A DNA stretch of 26,969 bases from contig CAJWJW010000004.1 of assembly GCA_913041775.1 (NCBI GenBank), positions 1 through 26,969 of the forward strand, in the 5' to 3' direction. The stretch is from an uncultured Flavobacteriales bacterium (GTDB lineage Bacteria > Bacteroidota > Bacteroidia > Flavobacteriales > UBA7430). A program made the position numbers and the translations under genes. A model generated the notes under the pieces. That model was given only the letters and a program-made list of their open reading frames with translations. It did no database searches and was not told where the DNA came from. Positions 16,455 through 24,121 of this stretch are shown here, piece by piece (the stretch's first letter is position 1; each line of letters begins with the position of its first letter).

Positions 16455-18511
16455 TAAGAGAGCCTGAGTATTACTAATTGATTTTTTTGAATCGATTTAC
16501 CAACACTTAAAGACTGAGCCTTAACCTTACCTTTTCCTTCTAGCTCAACTCGGAGGCCTAAATTTTCTAAAACAAACAATGCATCCATAGGAGTCATTCC
16601 ACTTAGGTCTGGCATTAAATTGGACTCAACAAGGACAGATTCAAAATCACTTTTATTGGAGCGAATGAGAGAATTAGAGGCCATTTGATTGTTTGTTGTA
16701 TACTCTAAAACTTTATGAATAGAGTTAATTTCATGTGCAAGGCCAACATAGTCACTTGCACTACCGCCATCCATATCTCTTACTACCACGGGTTTCTCTG
16801 CAAATAGAAGGTCTCGAATTTCTCGAAACACCGGAGCAGCAACAATATTTCCGTAAAAGCCCAGTTCTTTTTTTGGTTTTGTGATCACTACGATACAAGA
16901 ATACTTTGGCTTATCTGCAGGGAAATAGCCCACAAAAGAGGCTCTATATTCGGAGCCATAAGAACCCTGAGCAGCAATTTTGGCCGTGCCTGTTTTTCCT
17001 GCGCAAGAATATTTTTCGGAATATATATTTTTTGCCGTCCCGTTTTCTACCACGCCAACCAATAAATCTCTGAGTATATTAATTGTATTTGTTGAGCATA
17101 TACTAGGTTTTAGAACGTCTACACTTTTAGACATTACTAATTGCTCCCCAGTTTGAATTCTATCTACCAAATAGGGCTTTACCATTTCGCCATTATTGGC
17201 AACTGCATTGTAAAGTGCTAAAATATGTAATGCGCTCATTTTAAGCTCATAACCATACGAAATCCAAGGTAAGGATACACCAGACCATGATTTATCATTT
17301 CTATTTTTAATCCAAGGCTCGGCTTCACCTAGGAGCTCAAAATCTAATTTATTACTTATACCTAAACGAGCTAATCGATCGATAAACTCTTGTGGTTTGT
17401 CTTCATAAAGATCTACTATGGTACGGGCAATGCCTATATTAGAGGACACTTCGAAAGCTCTGCCTAATGAGATTTTACCATGACCACCACGATGCGAATT
17501 TGAGTCTTTCATTTTTTTATCGTAAAACTGAAAGACGCCATTCTTAGTATCTACAACCGTAGAAGTATCTACTTTTCCGGATTCTAGGGCGACTAAAAGA
17601 GATGCTAATTTAAATGTAGAACCAGGTTCATAAGCAGCACCGAATGCATAGTTAAAGTTCTCAGCATATTTCTCTTCTTTAGTTCTTTGAAGACTAGACA
17701 TTGCACGAATAGCACCTGTATTAACATCCATTAAGATAACAGAACCACTTTCAGCTTCAAACTTTTCTAAGGTTCTTAACAAAGCTGTTTGTGCAATATC
17801 TTGCATATGAATATCAATGGTAGAATATACATCTGAACCAGGTACTGGTTCAATATCTTGAGTATTACTTAAAGGTTTCCATATACCACCATTAATTTTC
17901 TGCATCATTTGTAGTCCATTTTTTCCTTTGAGGTCTTCATTAAACGACTTCTCTATTCCTACATCGGAACCTGCTCTGCCATATCCAATTGTACGATTGC
18001 ATAGATATCCAAAAGGTTTAGTACGATTACTATATTGAGTGTAAACAAAGCCTCCTTTAAACCTTCCTTTCCGTAGGATTGGTAATTTCTTAACCTCCTG
18101 TAGTTCCGAATATCGAACGTCCGACTTGAGCTTTAGGTATTGCTTTTTACTCCTACGAGCTTGAAGTAGCTTTAGAGCGTATTGATCTGCGGATAAATCA
18201 CCAAAAATAGCTGAAAGCCCTTGAGCTAGAGCTCGATAATTATTAGAAAATAAGGTCTCTGATGCTTGACTAGGATCTATTGCAATAGTATAAACGGGCA
18301 TTGAAGTGGCTAGTAAATTCCCTTTTACATCGTAAATATTTCCACGTGGGGTATCAATTTCTCTTAAGGCTACAACCGGATCGTTTTGAGATAGGCTACC
18401 CGCCATATTAGACTGCACTATTAAAAGCTTAACAAAAATCACCACAGCAGCGATCACAATTAGCGAGCTAATTATCATCACACGAATAAATATGGCTTTT
18501 TTTTGTTTCAT
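16454..18511 (-). CDS. ftsI: Septal peptidoglycan transpeptidase (FtsI/PBP3, class B PBP) with C-terminal PASTA domain
   Basis: This class B penicillin-binding protein crosslinks new septal wall and is the expected partner of FtsW. The 685-residue product has one N-terminal membrane helix (about 8-32), the dimerisation-domain motif DTPRGNIYD (53-61), and the three transpeptidase motifs: PGSTFK with catalytic Ser298 and Lys301, SSN at 356-358, and KTG at 506-508. After a linker, residues about 632-685 (NLMPDLSGMTPMDAL and a final strand) form a PASTA-like domain, absent from the E. coli protein but usual in Bacteroidota and Gram-positive relatives. It sits between ftsL and murE with one-base overlaps at both ends. 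Confidence 0.96.
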   Translation of the reverse strand: MKQKKAIFIRVMIISSLIVIAAVVIFVKLLIVQSNMAGSLSQNDPVVALREIDTPRGNIYDVKGNLLATSMPVYTIAIDPSQASETLFSNNYRALAQGLSAIFGDLSADQYALKLLQARRSKKQYLKLKSDVRYSELQEVKKLPILRKGRFKGGFVYTQYSNRTKPFGYLCNRTIGYGRAGSDVGIEKSFNEDLKGKNGLQMMQKINGGIWKPLSNTQDIEPVPGSDVYSTIDIHMQDIAQTALLRTLEKFEAESGSVILMDVNTGAIRAMSSLQRTKEEKYAENFNYAFGAAYEPGSTFKLASLLVALESGKVDTSTVVDTKNGVFQFYDKKMKDSNSHRGGHGKISLGRAFEVSSNIGIARTIVDLYEDKPQEFIDRLARLGISNKLDFELLGEAEPWIKNRNDKSWSGVSLPWISYGYELKMSALHILALYNAVANNGEMVKPYLVDRIQTGEQLVMSKSVDVLKPSICSTNTINILRDLLVGVVENGTAKNIYSEKYSCAGKTGTAKIAAQGSYGSEYRASFVGYFPADKPKYSCIVVITKPKKELGFYGNIVAAPVFREIRDLLFAEKPVVVRDMDGGSASDYVGLAHEINSIHKVLEYTTNNQMASNSLIRSNKSDFESVLVESNLMPDLSGMTPMDALFVLENLGLRVELEGKGKVKAQSLSVGKSIQKNQLVILRLS

Positions 18512-18855
18512 TAGTCCTGTAATTCAATTTTAAAAGGAGCATCTAAGGACTTAAAAAGTCCTATTTCTGCTCCCTCTTGTGCTACTATTGTCGTTTTGCT
18601 TAAAGACATTAATTGAGTCCTCATATCTATATGTCTCGAGCGCAAATCTTTTAAGTCTTCCTTTAGAGTACTCATTCGCAATACTTTTTGATCTGCTTTA
18701 TGAGAACTGTAAATAACTAAAATGGCCAGACCAGAAACGAATAGAATTAGACGCCAGGAGTTTACCAGTATTTTATGAGAAGCCAATTTCTCAGTATAGA
18801 GCCCTTTAAAGCGAACTCCTAATACATTAAAAAGTTTGGTCCAGGTAGGCTTCAT
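18511..18855 (-). CDS. ftsL: FtsL-like cell division protein
   Basis: The 114-residue product has a short cytoplasmic N terminus, one membrane helix (about residues 35-51, LILFVSGLAILVIYSS) and a periplasmic helix with heptad-like spacing (ADQKVLRMSTLKEDLKDLRSRHI), the layout of FtsL, a bitopic coiled-coil protein of the FtsQLB complex. FtsL sequences diverge greatly, so the call rests on topology and on its position between rsmH and the division transpeptidase gene. Bacteroidota versions are often described as FtsL-like or S-adenosyl-methyltransferase-adjacent proteins. The stop overlaps the next start as TAATG; the gene begins 6 bases after rsmH. Confidence 0.85.
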   Translation of the reverse strand: MKPTWTKLFNVLGVRFKGLYTEKLASHKILVNSWRLILFVSGLAILVIYSSHKADQKVLRMSTLKEDLKDLRSRHIDMRTQLMSLSKTTIVAQEGAEIGLFKSLDAPFKIELQD

Positions 18856-18861
18856 AAGGGA

Positions 18862-19761
18862 TTATAATTTTTCTGCGATTCTAAGCTTTGCACTTCTAGC
18901 ACGATTATTTCTTTTTATTTCTTCGTTGGAGGGAAGAATAGGCTTTTTACTTATTTTTTTAAAACTCAACAGTTTATTACCGTAAAAATCTTGTTCAAGC
19001 TCACCTTCAAAATTCCCTTTTTGAATTAAATTCTTTACCAAGCGATCTTCTAAAGAGTGGTAGGAAATAACGACTAATCTGCCGCCAGGTTTTAAAACTT
19101 CTTGCGCTTGAGAAAGCATTTCTCTTAATACATTCAGCTCATCGTTAACTTCAATCCTGACAGCTTGAAATACTTGTGCAAAAAATTTATTTTCTAACAT
19201 CGCAGGAGTTAAAGGTTTTAACAACTCTTTTAACTCATTAACGGTGGTAATTGGTTTTTCAATCCTCGCTTCGTAAATTATTCTAGCTACTGTACCAGGT
19301 CGTTTTAACTCCCCGTATAGCTTTAATATTTTCTTTAAATCTTCCTGATCGTATTCATTAATGACTTTATAGGCATTCAAATCAGAATTCTGATCCATAC
19401 GCATATCTAAATCAGCTTCAAAACGAGTAGAGAAACCTCTATCTGGTAGATCAAACTGATGAGATGAAACACCTAAATCTGCTAGTAAGCCATCAATTTC
19501 TTTAACGCCATACATTCTCAAAGAACTTTTCAAATACTTGAAATTGGCATTAATTAAAGTAAAACTATCGTCATCAAGTTCATTTTTCAATGCATCATCA
19601 TCCTGATCAAAAGCGTATAAGTGACCTTTAGATAATTTTGAAACTATAGCTCTTGAGTGTCCGCCACCACCAAAAGTTACATCAACATAAGTTCCCTTAG
19701 GGTTGATATTTAAACCATCCAAACATTCACTTAACAATACAGGGTCATGGTATTCACTCAT
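18862..19761 (-). CDS. rsmH: 16S rRNA (cytosine1402-N4)-methyltransferase RsmH (MraW)
   Basis: RsmH uses S-adenosylmethionine to methylate N4 of C1402 in the decoding site of 16S rRNA. From the ATG at 19761 the product has 299 residues and begins MSEYHDPVLLSECLDGL, as in the family. Key motifs are VDVTFGGGGHS (26-36, SAM-binding loop), YAFDQDDDAL, LLADLGVSSHQFD, GFSTRFEADLDMRMD, FQAVRIEVNDEL and VVISYHSLEDRLVK, and the usual arginine-rich end NNRARSAKLRI. A longer in-frame start at 19800 would add 13 residues that read through the end of mraZ and do not look like the family. The chosen start overlaps the mraZ stop by 8 bases. Confidence 0.98.
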   Translation of the reverse strand: MSEYHDPVLLSECLDGLNINPKGTYVDVTFGGGGHSRAIVSKLSKGHLYAFDQDDDALKNELDDDSFTLINANFKYLKSSLRMYGVKEIDGLLADLGVSSHQFDLPDRGFSTRFEADLDMRMDQNSDLNAYKVINEYDQEDLKKILKLYGELKRPGTVARIIYEARIEKPITTVNELKELLKPLTPAMLENKFFAQVFQAVRIEVNDELNVLREMLSQAQEVLKPGGRLVVISYHSLEDRLVKNLIQKGNFEGELEQDFYGNKLLSFKKISKKPILPSNEEIKRNNRARSAKLRIAEKL

Positions 19762-20221
19762 AATTAATTTTCTCTGGATTCCCCATAACCTCCTCGGCAA
19801 GTAAACCGAAATCTATAGCGGGATTGTTAACGGCTTTTTCGTACTGGTCTTTATCCCAAATCTCAACGATATTACCTACCGATGCCAAGACTATTTGTTT
19901 TTGTATTCCCGCAAAATTTATAAGATCCTTTGGTATTTGTATTCTTGCTGTACTATCTACTGCAACCATTCTTACACCTGCAGTAAACATTCTAACAAAA
20001 TCGTTATTCTTCTTTACAAAGCGATTTAACTTATTTACATCAGCCATAACCAAATTCCATTCGACTAAAGGATGAAGCTCTAAACAAGAAGAAAAAATAG
20101 AACGTTTCAATACGAAGCCTTCTTCTAGCTCAGCAGCTAACTGCTTCTTAAGCCCAGAAGGTAGCATCAAACGCCCTTTGGCATCTGCTCTACATTCGTA
20201 CATTCCAATTAAATTTTTCAC
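19754..20221 (-). CDS. mraZ: MraZ, transcriptional regulator of the dcw cluster
   Basis: MraZ is a DNA-binding protein of the AbrB/SpoVT-like fold that controls the division and cell wall cluster; in E. coli it represses its own promoter. The 155-residue product carries two related halves: ECRADAKGRLMLPSGLKK (about residues 9-26) and the second AVDSTARIQIPKDLINFAG (about 87-105), which are the two looped-hinge motifs. The start is GTG at 20221 giving MKNLIGMYE; an ATG six codons inside is possible, but the longer form fits relatives I recall. It is the first gene of the operon, and three GTGGTA boxes lie 34-59 bases upstream of its start, strongly suggesting autoregulation. Confidence 0.97.
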   Translation of the reverse strand: MKNLIGMYECRADAKGRLMLPSGLKKQLAAELEEGFVLKRSIFSSCLELHPLVEWNLVMADVNKLNRFVKKNNDFVRMFTAGVRMVAVDSTARIQIPKDLINFAGIQKQIVLASVGNIVEIWDKDQYEKAVNNPAIDFGLLAEEVMGNPEKINYE

Positions 20222-20246
20222 TTTTTATGCTTGATTTTATTGAAAA

Positions 20247-20254
20247 CAAATATA
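20247..20254 (-). promoter_or_regulatory. Candidate mraZ promoter -7 element (TATATTTG)
   Basis: The minus-strand octamer TATATTTG exactly fits the Bacteroidota -7 consensus TAnnTTTG. It ends 26 bases before the GTG start of mraZ, leaving a leader of about 20 bases. No clear TTTG-type -33 element is seen; the region where it would lie is filled by the MraZ boxes. Confidence 0.6.
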
Positions 20255-20280
20255 TACCACTTTTTACCACATTTTACCAC
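20255..20280 (-). promoter_or_regulatory. Triple GTGGTA direct repeat, probable MraZ operator
   Basis: On the minus strand three GTGGTA hexamers occur at 20280-20275, 20270-20265 and 20260-20255, with an exact 10-bp period and AAAA(T/A) spacers. Spaced GTGG or TGGG repeats just before mraZ are the known binding sites of MraZ in E. coli and Mycoplasma. Here the last box touches the candidate -7 element, so a protein bound to the boxes should block RNA polymerase; repression of the whole dcw operon is inferred. Confidence 0.85.
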
Positions 20281-20434
20281 TATGTTAATAACTTTCCTCA
20301 ATATCAAGGCAATAAGAATTAAATGAGGGCTTAAAGAGTAGAGTCTGAGCAGTGAAAATGAGCCCACAAAACAAATTATATAACAAATAATAGAGGTCTA
20401 AGAATCATCATAGAAGGAATCAGTATATATTCAG

Positions 20435-20442
20435 TATTTTTG
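20435..20442 (+). promoter_or_regulatory. Candidate promoter -7 element for the hydrolase-engB operon
   Basis: TATTTTTG matches TAnnTTTG and is followed by CA. It ends 18 bases before the ATG at 20461, leaving a leader of roughly a dozen bases. A clear -33 TTTG is not visible. The same decamer TATTTTTGCA occurs before gldB. Confidence 0.55.
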
Positions 20443-20460
20443 CAAAGTAAAATTTCAAAT

Positions 20461-21222
20461 ATGAAGTACGAAGTAATAAAAGACGGCACATACGAATACG
20501 TGAGCATTGGAGAAGGACCTGTAATAATTTTCTTACATGGACTAATGGGTGCATTGAGTAATTTTGAAAAAACATCGAGAATAATAGCAGAAGCAGGTTA
20601 CCGAGTTGTAATTCCATCTTTGCCGATATACACCTTACCATTACTTAGAACTAGTGCTAAAGGAATCTCTAGATTTTTAGAAAAATTCATTTCAGATTTA
20701 GAATTGACGGAAGTAACCTTATTAGGGAATTCACTTGGTGGACATGTTGGATTAATATACACAAAAAACAATCCGAAGTTAGTTAAAAACCTAATGCTTA
20801 CAGGCTCATCTGGCTTGTATGAAAAGGCAATGGGTGATACTTTTCCACGTAGAGAAGACTATAATTACATCAAAGAAAAAACGGAAGCTGTATTTTACGA
20901 TCCAGCCGTTGCTACGAAGGAATTAGTCGATGAAGTATTTGAATCGGTAAATTCTAGAGAAAAAATCATACGAATCTTGGCGATTGCAAAATCAGCAATA
21001 CGTCATAACATGACCAAGGACGTACCTAATATGACTCTTCCAGTATGTATACTGTGGGGTAGAAACGATGCGGTAACACCCCCAGAAGTAGCTAATGAGT
21101 TTCATAGACTATTTCCAAACTCTGAACTTTTTTGGTTTGAAAAATGTGGCCATGCACCTATGATGGAACACCCAGTAGACTTTGCCAACACCTGCGTAAA
21201 GTGGTTAAACAAGCATCAATAA
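20461..21222 (+). CDS. Alpha/beta-fold hydrolase
   Basis: The 253-residue product (from ATG 20461) is a soluble alpha/beta hydrolase. The oxyanion-hole motif is FLHGLMG (24-30), the nucleophile elbow is GNSLGGH with Ser91, and the acid and base of the triad are probably Asp203 (WGRNDAVTPP) and His231 (CGHAPMMEHP). No signal peptide is seen, so it is likely cytoplasmic. The substrate cannot be read from the sequence; the class includes esterases, lipases and C-C hydrolases. An in-frame TTG at 20440 would add 7 residues but lies on top of the candidate promoter, so I reject it. The gene is divergent from mraZ and ends one base before engB, so the two are co-transcribed. Confidence 0.92.
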   Translation: MKYEVIKDGTYEYVSIGEGPVIIFLHGLMGALSNFEKTSRIIAEAGYRVVIPSLPIYTLPLLRTSAKGISRFLEKFISDLELTEVTLLGNSLGGHVGLIYTKNNPKLVKNLMLTGSSGLYEKAMGDTFPRREDYNYIKEKTEAVFYDPAVATKELVDEVFESVNSREKIIRILAIAKSAIRHNMTKDVPNMTLPVCILWGRNDAVTPPEVANEFHRLFPNSELFWFEKCGHAPMMEHPVDFANTCVKWLNKHQ

Positions 21223-21223
21223 G

Positions 21224-21832
21224 ATGAAAATTAACAATGCTGAATTTGTAATCAGTAATACAGACATCGAAAAATGTCCTAAAGAACGTATTCCTGAGTA
21301 TGCCTTTATTGGAAGATCTAATGTAGGTAAATCGTCTCTAATTAACATGCTAACGAACAGAAAGTCGCTAGCCAAGACTTCTGGAAGACCTGGTAAAACT
21401 CAATTAATTAATCATTTTAAGATTAATGACAATTGGTTTTTAGTAGATCTACCCGGCTATGGTTATGCTAGAGTTTCTAAAACGGATCGCTCAATTTTTG
21501 CAAAGTTCATTTACAATTACTTAGAAAAACGCGAGAACTTAATTTGTACTTTTGTACTGATTGACTCTCGTCATGAACCGCAAAAAATAGACATGATGTT
21601 TATGGAGTGGCTAGGGAATAAAGGAATTCCATTTGTGATTATTTTCACTAAAATGGACAAACTTTCTAGCTCACAACTAAACAAGAACATATCTAAGTAT
21701 AAAACAGAAATGTTGAAGACTTGGGAAGAAGTTCCACAGTCGTTTATGAGTTCTGCCGAAAGTGGCTTAGGGAAACTAGAGATTCTCAATTTTATTGGAA
21801 AAACGAATGAAGCTGTAAAAGGGAAACTTTAA
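21224..21832 (+). CDS. engB: Ribosome biogenesis GTP-binding protein EngB (YihA/YsxC)
   Basis: EngB is a small essential GTPase needed for assembly of the large ribosomal subunit, acting in the cytoplasm. The 202-residue product has the G1 P-loop GRSNVGKSS (30-38), a switch region with TSGRPGKTQLINHF, the G3 motif DLPGYGYA (about 75-82), the G4 motif TKMDKL near residue 144 and a G5-like SSAESG near 170. Length is normal for the family. It follows the hydrolase gene with one base between them, and is followed within 20 bases by a 20-bp palindromic terminator shared with gldC on the other strand. Confidence 0.98.
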   Translation: MKINNAEFVISNTDIEKCPKERIPEYAFIGRSNVGKSSLINMLTNRKSLAKTSGRPGKTQLINHFKINDNWFLVDLPGYGYARVSKTDRSIFAKFIYNYLEKRENLICTFVLIDSRHEPQKIDMMFMEWLGNKGIPFVIIFTKMDKLSSSQLNKNISKYKTEMLKTWEEVPQSFMSSAESGLGKLEILNFIGKTNEAVKGKL

Positions 21833-21848
21833 TTCAGTGAAATTATAT

Positions 21849-21890
21849 AACAAAAAAATGCCCTTGGAAATCCAAGGGCATTTTTTTGTT
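21849..21890. terminator. Bidirectional terminator between engB and gldC
   Basis: A perfect 20-bp inverted repeat (21849-21868 with 21871-21890, core TGCCCTTGGA) is flanked by A7 on the left arm and T7 on the right, so each strand reads as a GC-rich hairpin followed by a T tract. It sits 17 bases after engB (+) and 11 bases after gldC (-), serving the two converging operons. Confidence 0.95.
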
Positions 21891-21900
21891 TAAGTGAATT

Positions 21901-22242
21901 TTACTTTTTCTTAATATCCTTTACCAACTTAAGTTCTTCAGCAAAATACTGACAAAAACGTCTCATATCTCCTGCCATTTTTTCATCGCCTGTAGCACGC
22001 TCAAAAGTATCGGTCATGGCAGTAAGCGTTTGGTGAAAAAAGGTCTTCATCTCATCAACTTTCATTTCCTTTGTCCACAAATCAATACGTAAAGAATTTT
22101 GCTTATCTGCATCCCAGAGCGAGATTAAAATAGCCTCAGACTTTTGGTTTACTTCTCCAGCATCTTCCGCAGTCCAATAAATTTGTTCTGGAACTTTATT
22201 TTCGTCTAAGCTGATTTTAATTTTAATTTCCGACTCTTTCAT
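21901..22242 (-). CDS. gldC: Gliding motility protein GldC
   Basis: GldC is a small protein linked to gliding in Flavobacteria; in Flavobacterium johnsoniae its loss reduces rather than abolishes gliding. The product of 113 residues (from ATG 22242) starts KESEIKIKISLDENKVPEQIYWTAEDAG, continues with ILISLWDADKQNSLRIDLWTKEM and ends MRRFCQYFAEELKL, a pattern I recognise from GldC. There is no signal peptide or membrane helix. A GTG two codons earlier (22248) touches the gldB stop and is an alternative start. It follows gldB in the same operon, the conserved pairing in this phylum, and ends at the terminator shared with engB. Its biochemical role is unknown. Confidence 0.92.
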   Translation of the reverse strand: MKESEIKIKISLDENKVPEQIYWTAEDAGEVNQKSEAILISLWDADKQNSLRIDLWTKEMKVDEMKTFFHQTLTAMTDTFERATGDEKMAGDMRRFCQYFAEELKLVKDIKKK

Positions 22243-22247
22243 TTTCA

Positions 22248-23219
22248 CTATTTTGGTTTATAATGCGATTTACGCAATATTTTTTGAGCATTTTGCTCAG
22301 CTATAAGTTCGTTCAAGCTAACTTCTGGGTGGTTCTCCATATAAGCACTCACCAAATTCAGCCCCAACCATTGCCCTACCCTTCCAGGAGACTTCGCATC
22401 AAAATTAGTGTAGAATTTTGAAAAAGGAGCAGCCTCTATAAAACGCTGCTTATTGAGGTGTTGGCTAGAAAACAATAATTTATTTTCTATAAAATACGCC
22501 CAGATATTGGCCTCATTTTCTAAACACCATTGCATCTTTTCCTCGGGATAATTCATTACTATATAAGGTTTGCTGTTTGGAATTTGCAAAGAAGATAAAT
22601 AATGAATTTTACCATGGTAAACCATATAGGCTAACAAAGTATTTTCTTTAGGGAGTTGGATATTAGCCAAAAAGTAAGCATGAACAAGGTCAGACACTAA
22701 GTAATGCTTATCAAATCCTGCTTTTACGTATTCTGGAGCAGATTTATAAAAATGCGATTGCTTCCCTAAATAAAGATCTAAAGCAACAAGAAGTGTAGTC
22801 CCTGAAATAGTAACTGGATTTATAGATTCAAAATTAGAAATCCACGTATATACTTTTAAAGAATCTTGATTAGGGAAATAATAATGAAAATACTTAAAAG
22901 CATCTTTGATCTCAGCACTTAATTCTAAAGGTTCGGGAAAAACGGAATCTGCAGCACTAAACAATTCTCTAATTTGAGGATCCTTAAAACGGCTTACTAA
23001 ATCCGCTTTATTTTGCTCTTCTTTGAAAAATTCTGGGAAATTATTTTGTAACAACATTAAACTTTCGTCTAATTGTGTGCTATCCATTGCAAAAAAAGAA
23101 TGATCAAAATGGCCTACTTCAACCATCGAACCTAAACAGTAAGGCGTTGGTATACTCTTAGTTTCGCAAGAAAATAAGCAAAGAATCGCTAAAAATGTTA
23201 AAATGCATAATCGCATCAT
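22248..23219 (-). CDS. gldB: Gliding motility lipoprotein GldB
   Basis: GldB is a lipoprotein required for gliding in Flavobacterium johnsoniae. From the ATG at 23219 the product has 323 residues and opens with a lipoprotein signal (MMRLC, a hydrophobic stretch, LFSC with Cys18). Recognisable features are VEVGHFDHSFFAMD, the FFKEE and FRDPQIRELF-like segment, VYTWISNF, ALDLYLG, LVHAYF, and the late MVYHGKIHY, CLENEANIWAYFIEN and GRVGQWLGLNLV. The ATG at 23216 is an equal alternative start; a TTG at 23240 is unlikely because it lies within the candidate -7 element. It is the first gene of gldB-gldC and is divergent from nadE. Confidence 0.94.
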   Translation of the reverse strand: MMRLCILTFLAILCLFSCETKSIPTPYCLGSMVEVGHFDHSFFAMDSTQLDESLMLLQNNFPEFFKEEQNKADLVSRFKDPQIRELFSAADSVFPEPLELSAEIKDAFKYFHYYFPNQDSLKVYTWISNFESINPVTISGTTLLVALDLYLGKQSHFYKSAPEYVKAGFDKHYLVSDLVHAYFLANIQLPKENTLLAYMVYHGKIHYLSSLQIPNSKPYIVMNYPEEKMQWCLENEANIWAYFIENKLLFSSQHLNKQRFIEAAPFSKFYTNFDAKSPGRVGQWLGLNLVSAYMENHPEVSLNELIAEQNAQKILRKSHYKPK

Positions 23220-23237
23220 AGAAGTAAAATTATTATG

Positions 23238-23245
23238 CAAAAATA
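23238..23245 (-). promoter_or_regulatory. Candidate gldB promoter -7 element
   Basis: On the minus strand TATTTTTG, followed by CA, fits the Bacteroidota -7 consensus TAnnTTTG and lies 18 bases before the ATG at 23219. It is the same decamer found before the hydrolase gene. No convincing -33 element is visible. Confidence 0.5.
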
Positions 23246-23332
23246 AGAAATGAATGAATATAGTATTAAGTAAACGTAACTATTCGTAGAAAAAGCTTTT
23301 TTAGTAGATTTACATAATTATTTTAGGAAGAT

Positions 23333-24121
23333 ATGAAGACTGCAGAAAGTATTACTTACATAGCAAATTGGTTGAAGGACTATAGTGACAATTCGAACAC
23401 AAAAGGATTTGTTGTTGGAATTTCTGGAGGAATAGATTCTGCTGTAACATCGACTCTATGTGCTCTTACAGGTAAAGAAGTACTCTGTTTATTAATGCCT
23501 ATTCACCAGCATCAGTTAGAATTTGACCGATCTAAAGAACATACAGACTGGCTTACTTCTACTTTCCATAATGTTGATGTGTGCACAGCAAACCTTAGCG
23601 ATACTTTCGACTGTATCTCTAAGCAAATCCCCGCAGAGCTACAAAGTGACCTAACAATGGCCAATGCACGTGCTAGGCTCCGAATGACTTCTCTTTATAC
23701 TTATGCAGGTGCAAAGTCTTTATTAGTTGCAGGTACTGGGAACAAAGTAGAAGATTTTGGCGTAGGTTTTTTCACCAAATACGGAGATGGAGGTGTAGAC
23801 TTAAGTCCTATAGCAGATTTAATGAAATCTGAGGTTTTTGCAATTGCTAAAGAAATGGGAATTATAAATTCCATTCAAAATGCTGCTCCAACAGATGGCC
23901 TTTGGGCAGATGGCAGAAGCGATGAAGATCAGCTAGGCGCTACGTATAATGAGTTAGAATGGGCTATGAAAGCCTATGCTCAGGATACAGAGAATACATA
24001 TACTGATAGAAAAAAAGAAGTTTTCGATATTTTCTCTAGACTACATAAGGCTAACAGGCATAAAATGGACGCTATTCCAGTATGTAAAATTCCAAGCTCT
24101 CTAAAGCCTAGTTTCTGCTAA
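23333..24121 (+). CDS. nadE: Ammonia-dependent NAD+ synthetase NadE
   Basis: NadE makes NAD+ from nicotinic acid adenine dinucleotide, ATP and ammonia, the last step of NAD synthesis. The 262-residue product has the PP-loop motif VVGISGGIDSAV (28-38) that binds ATP pyrophosphate, then ANARARLRMTSLYTYA, LVAGTGNKVEDFGVGFFTKYGDGGVDLSPIADL, which is a strong family signature, and the C-terminal GLWADGRSDEDQLGATY. It has no N-terminal glutaminase domain, so it should use ammonia. It is divergent from gldB; its stop codon directly abuts the stop of the converging oxidoreductase beta gene with no base between. Confidence 0.97.
   Translation: MKTAESITYIANWLKDYSDNSNTKGFVVGISGGIDSAVTSTLCALTGKEVLCLLMPIHQHQLEFDRSKEHTDWLTSTFHNVDVCTANLSDTFDCISKQIPAELQSDLTMANARARLRMTSLYTYAGAKSLLVAGTGNKVEDFGVGFFTKYGDGGVDLSPIADLMKSEVFAIAKEMGIINSIQNAAPTDGLWADGRSDEDQLGATYNELEWAMKAYAQDTENTYTDRKKEVFDIFSRLHKANRHKMDAIPVCKIPSSLKPSFC

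Noticed and set aside
20281..20434. Possible small RNA or second operator in the mraZ/hydrolase intergenic region
   Set aside because: Only a short GGGCT/AGCCC pair far apart was found; no terminator-like hairpin or repeated box beyond the three GTGGTA units.
23282..23312. Possible nadE promoter (TTCG, 19 bases, TAGATTTA)
   Set aside because: The -7 candidate lacks the final G of TAnnTTTG and the -33 candidate is only a partial match; in AT-rich DNA this is not convincing.
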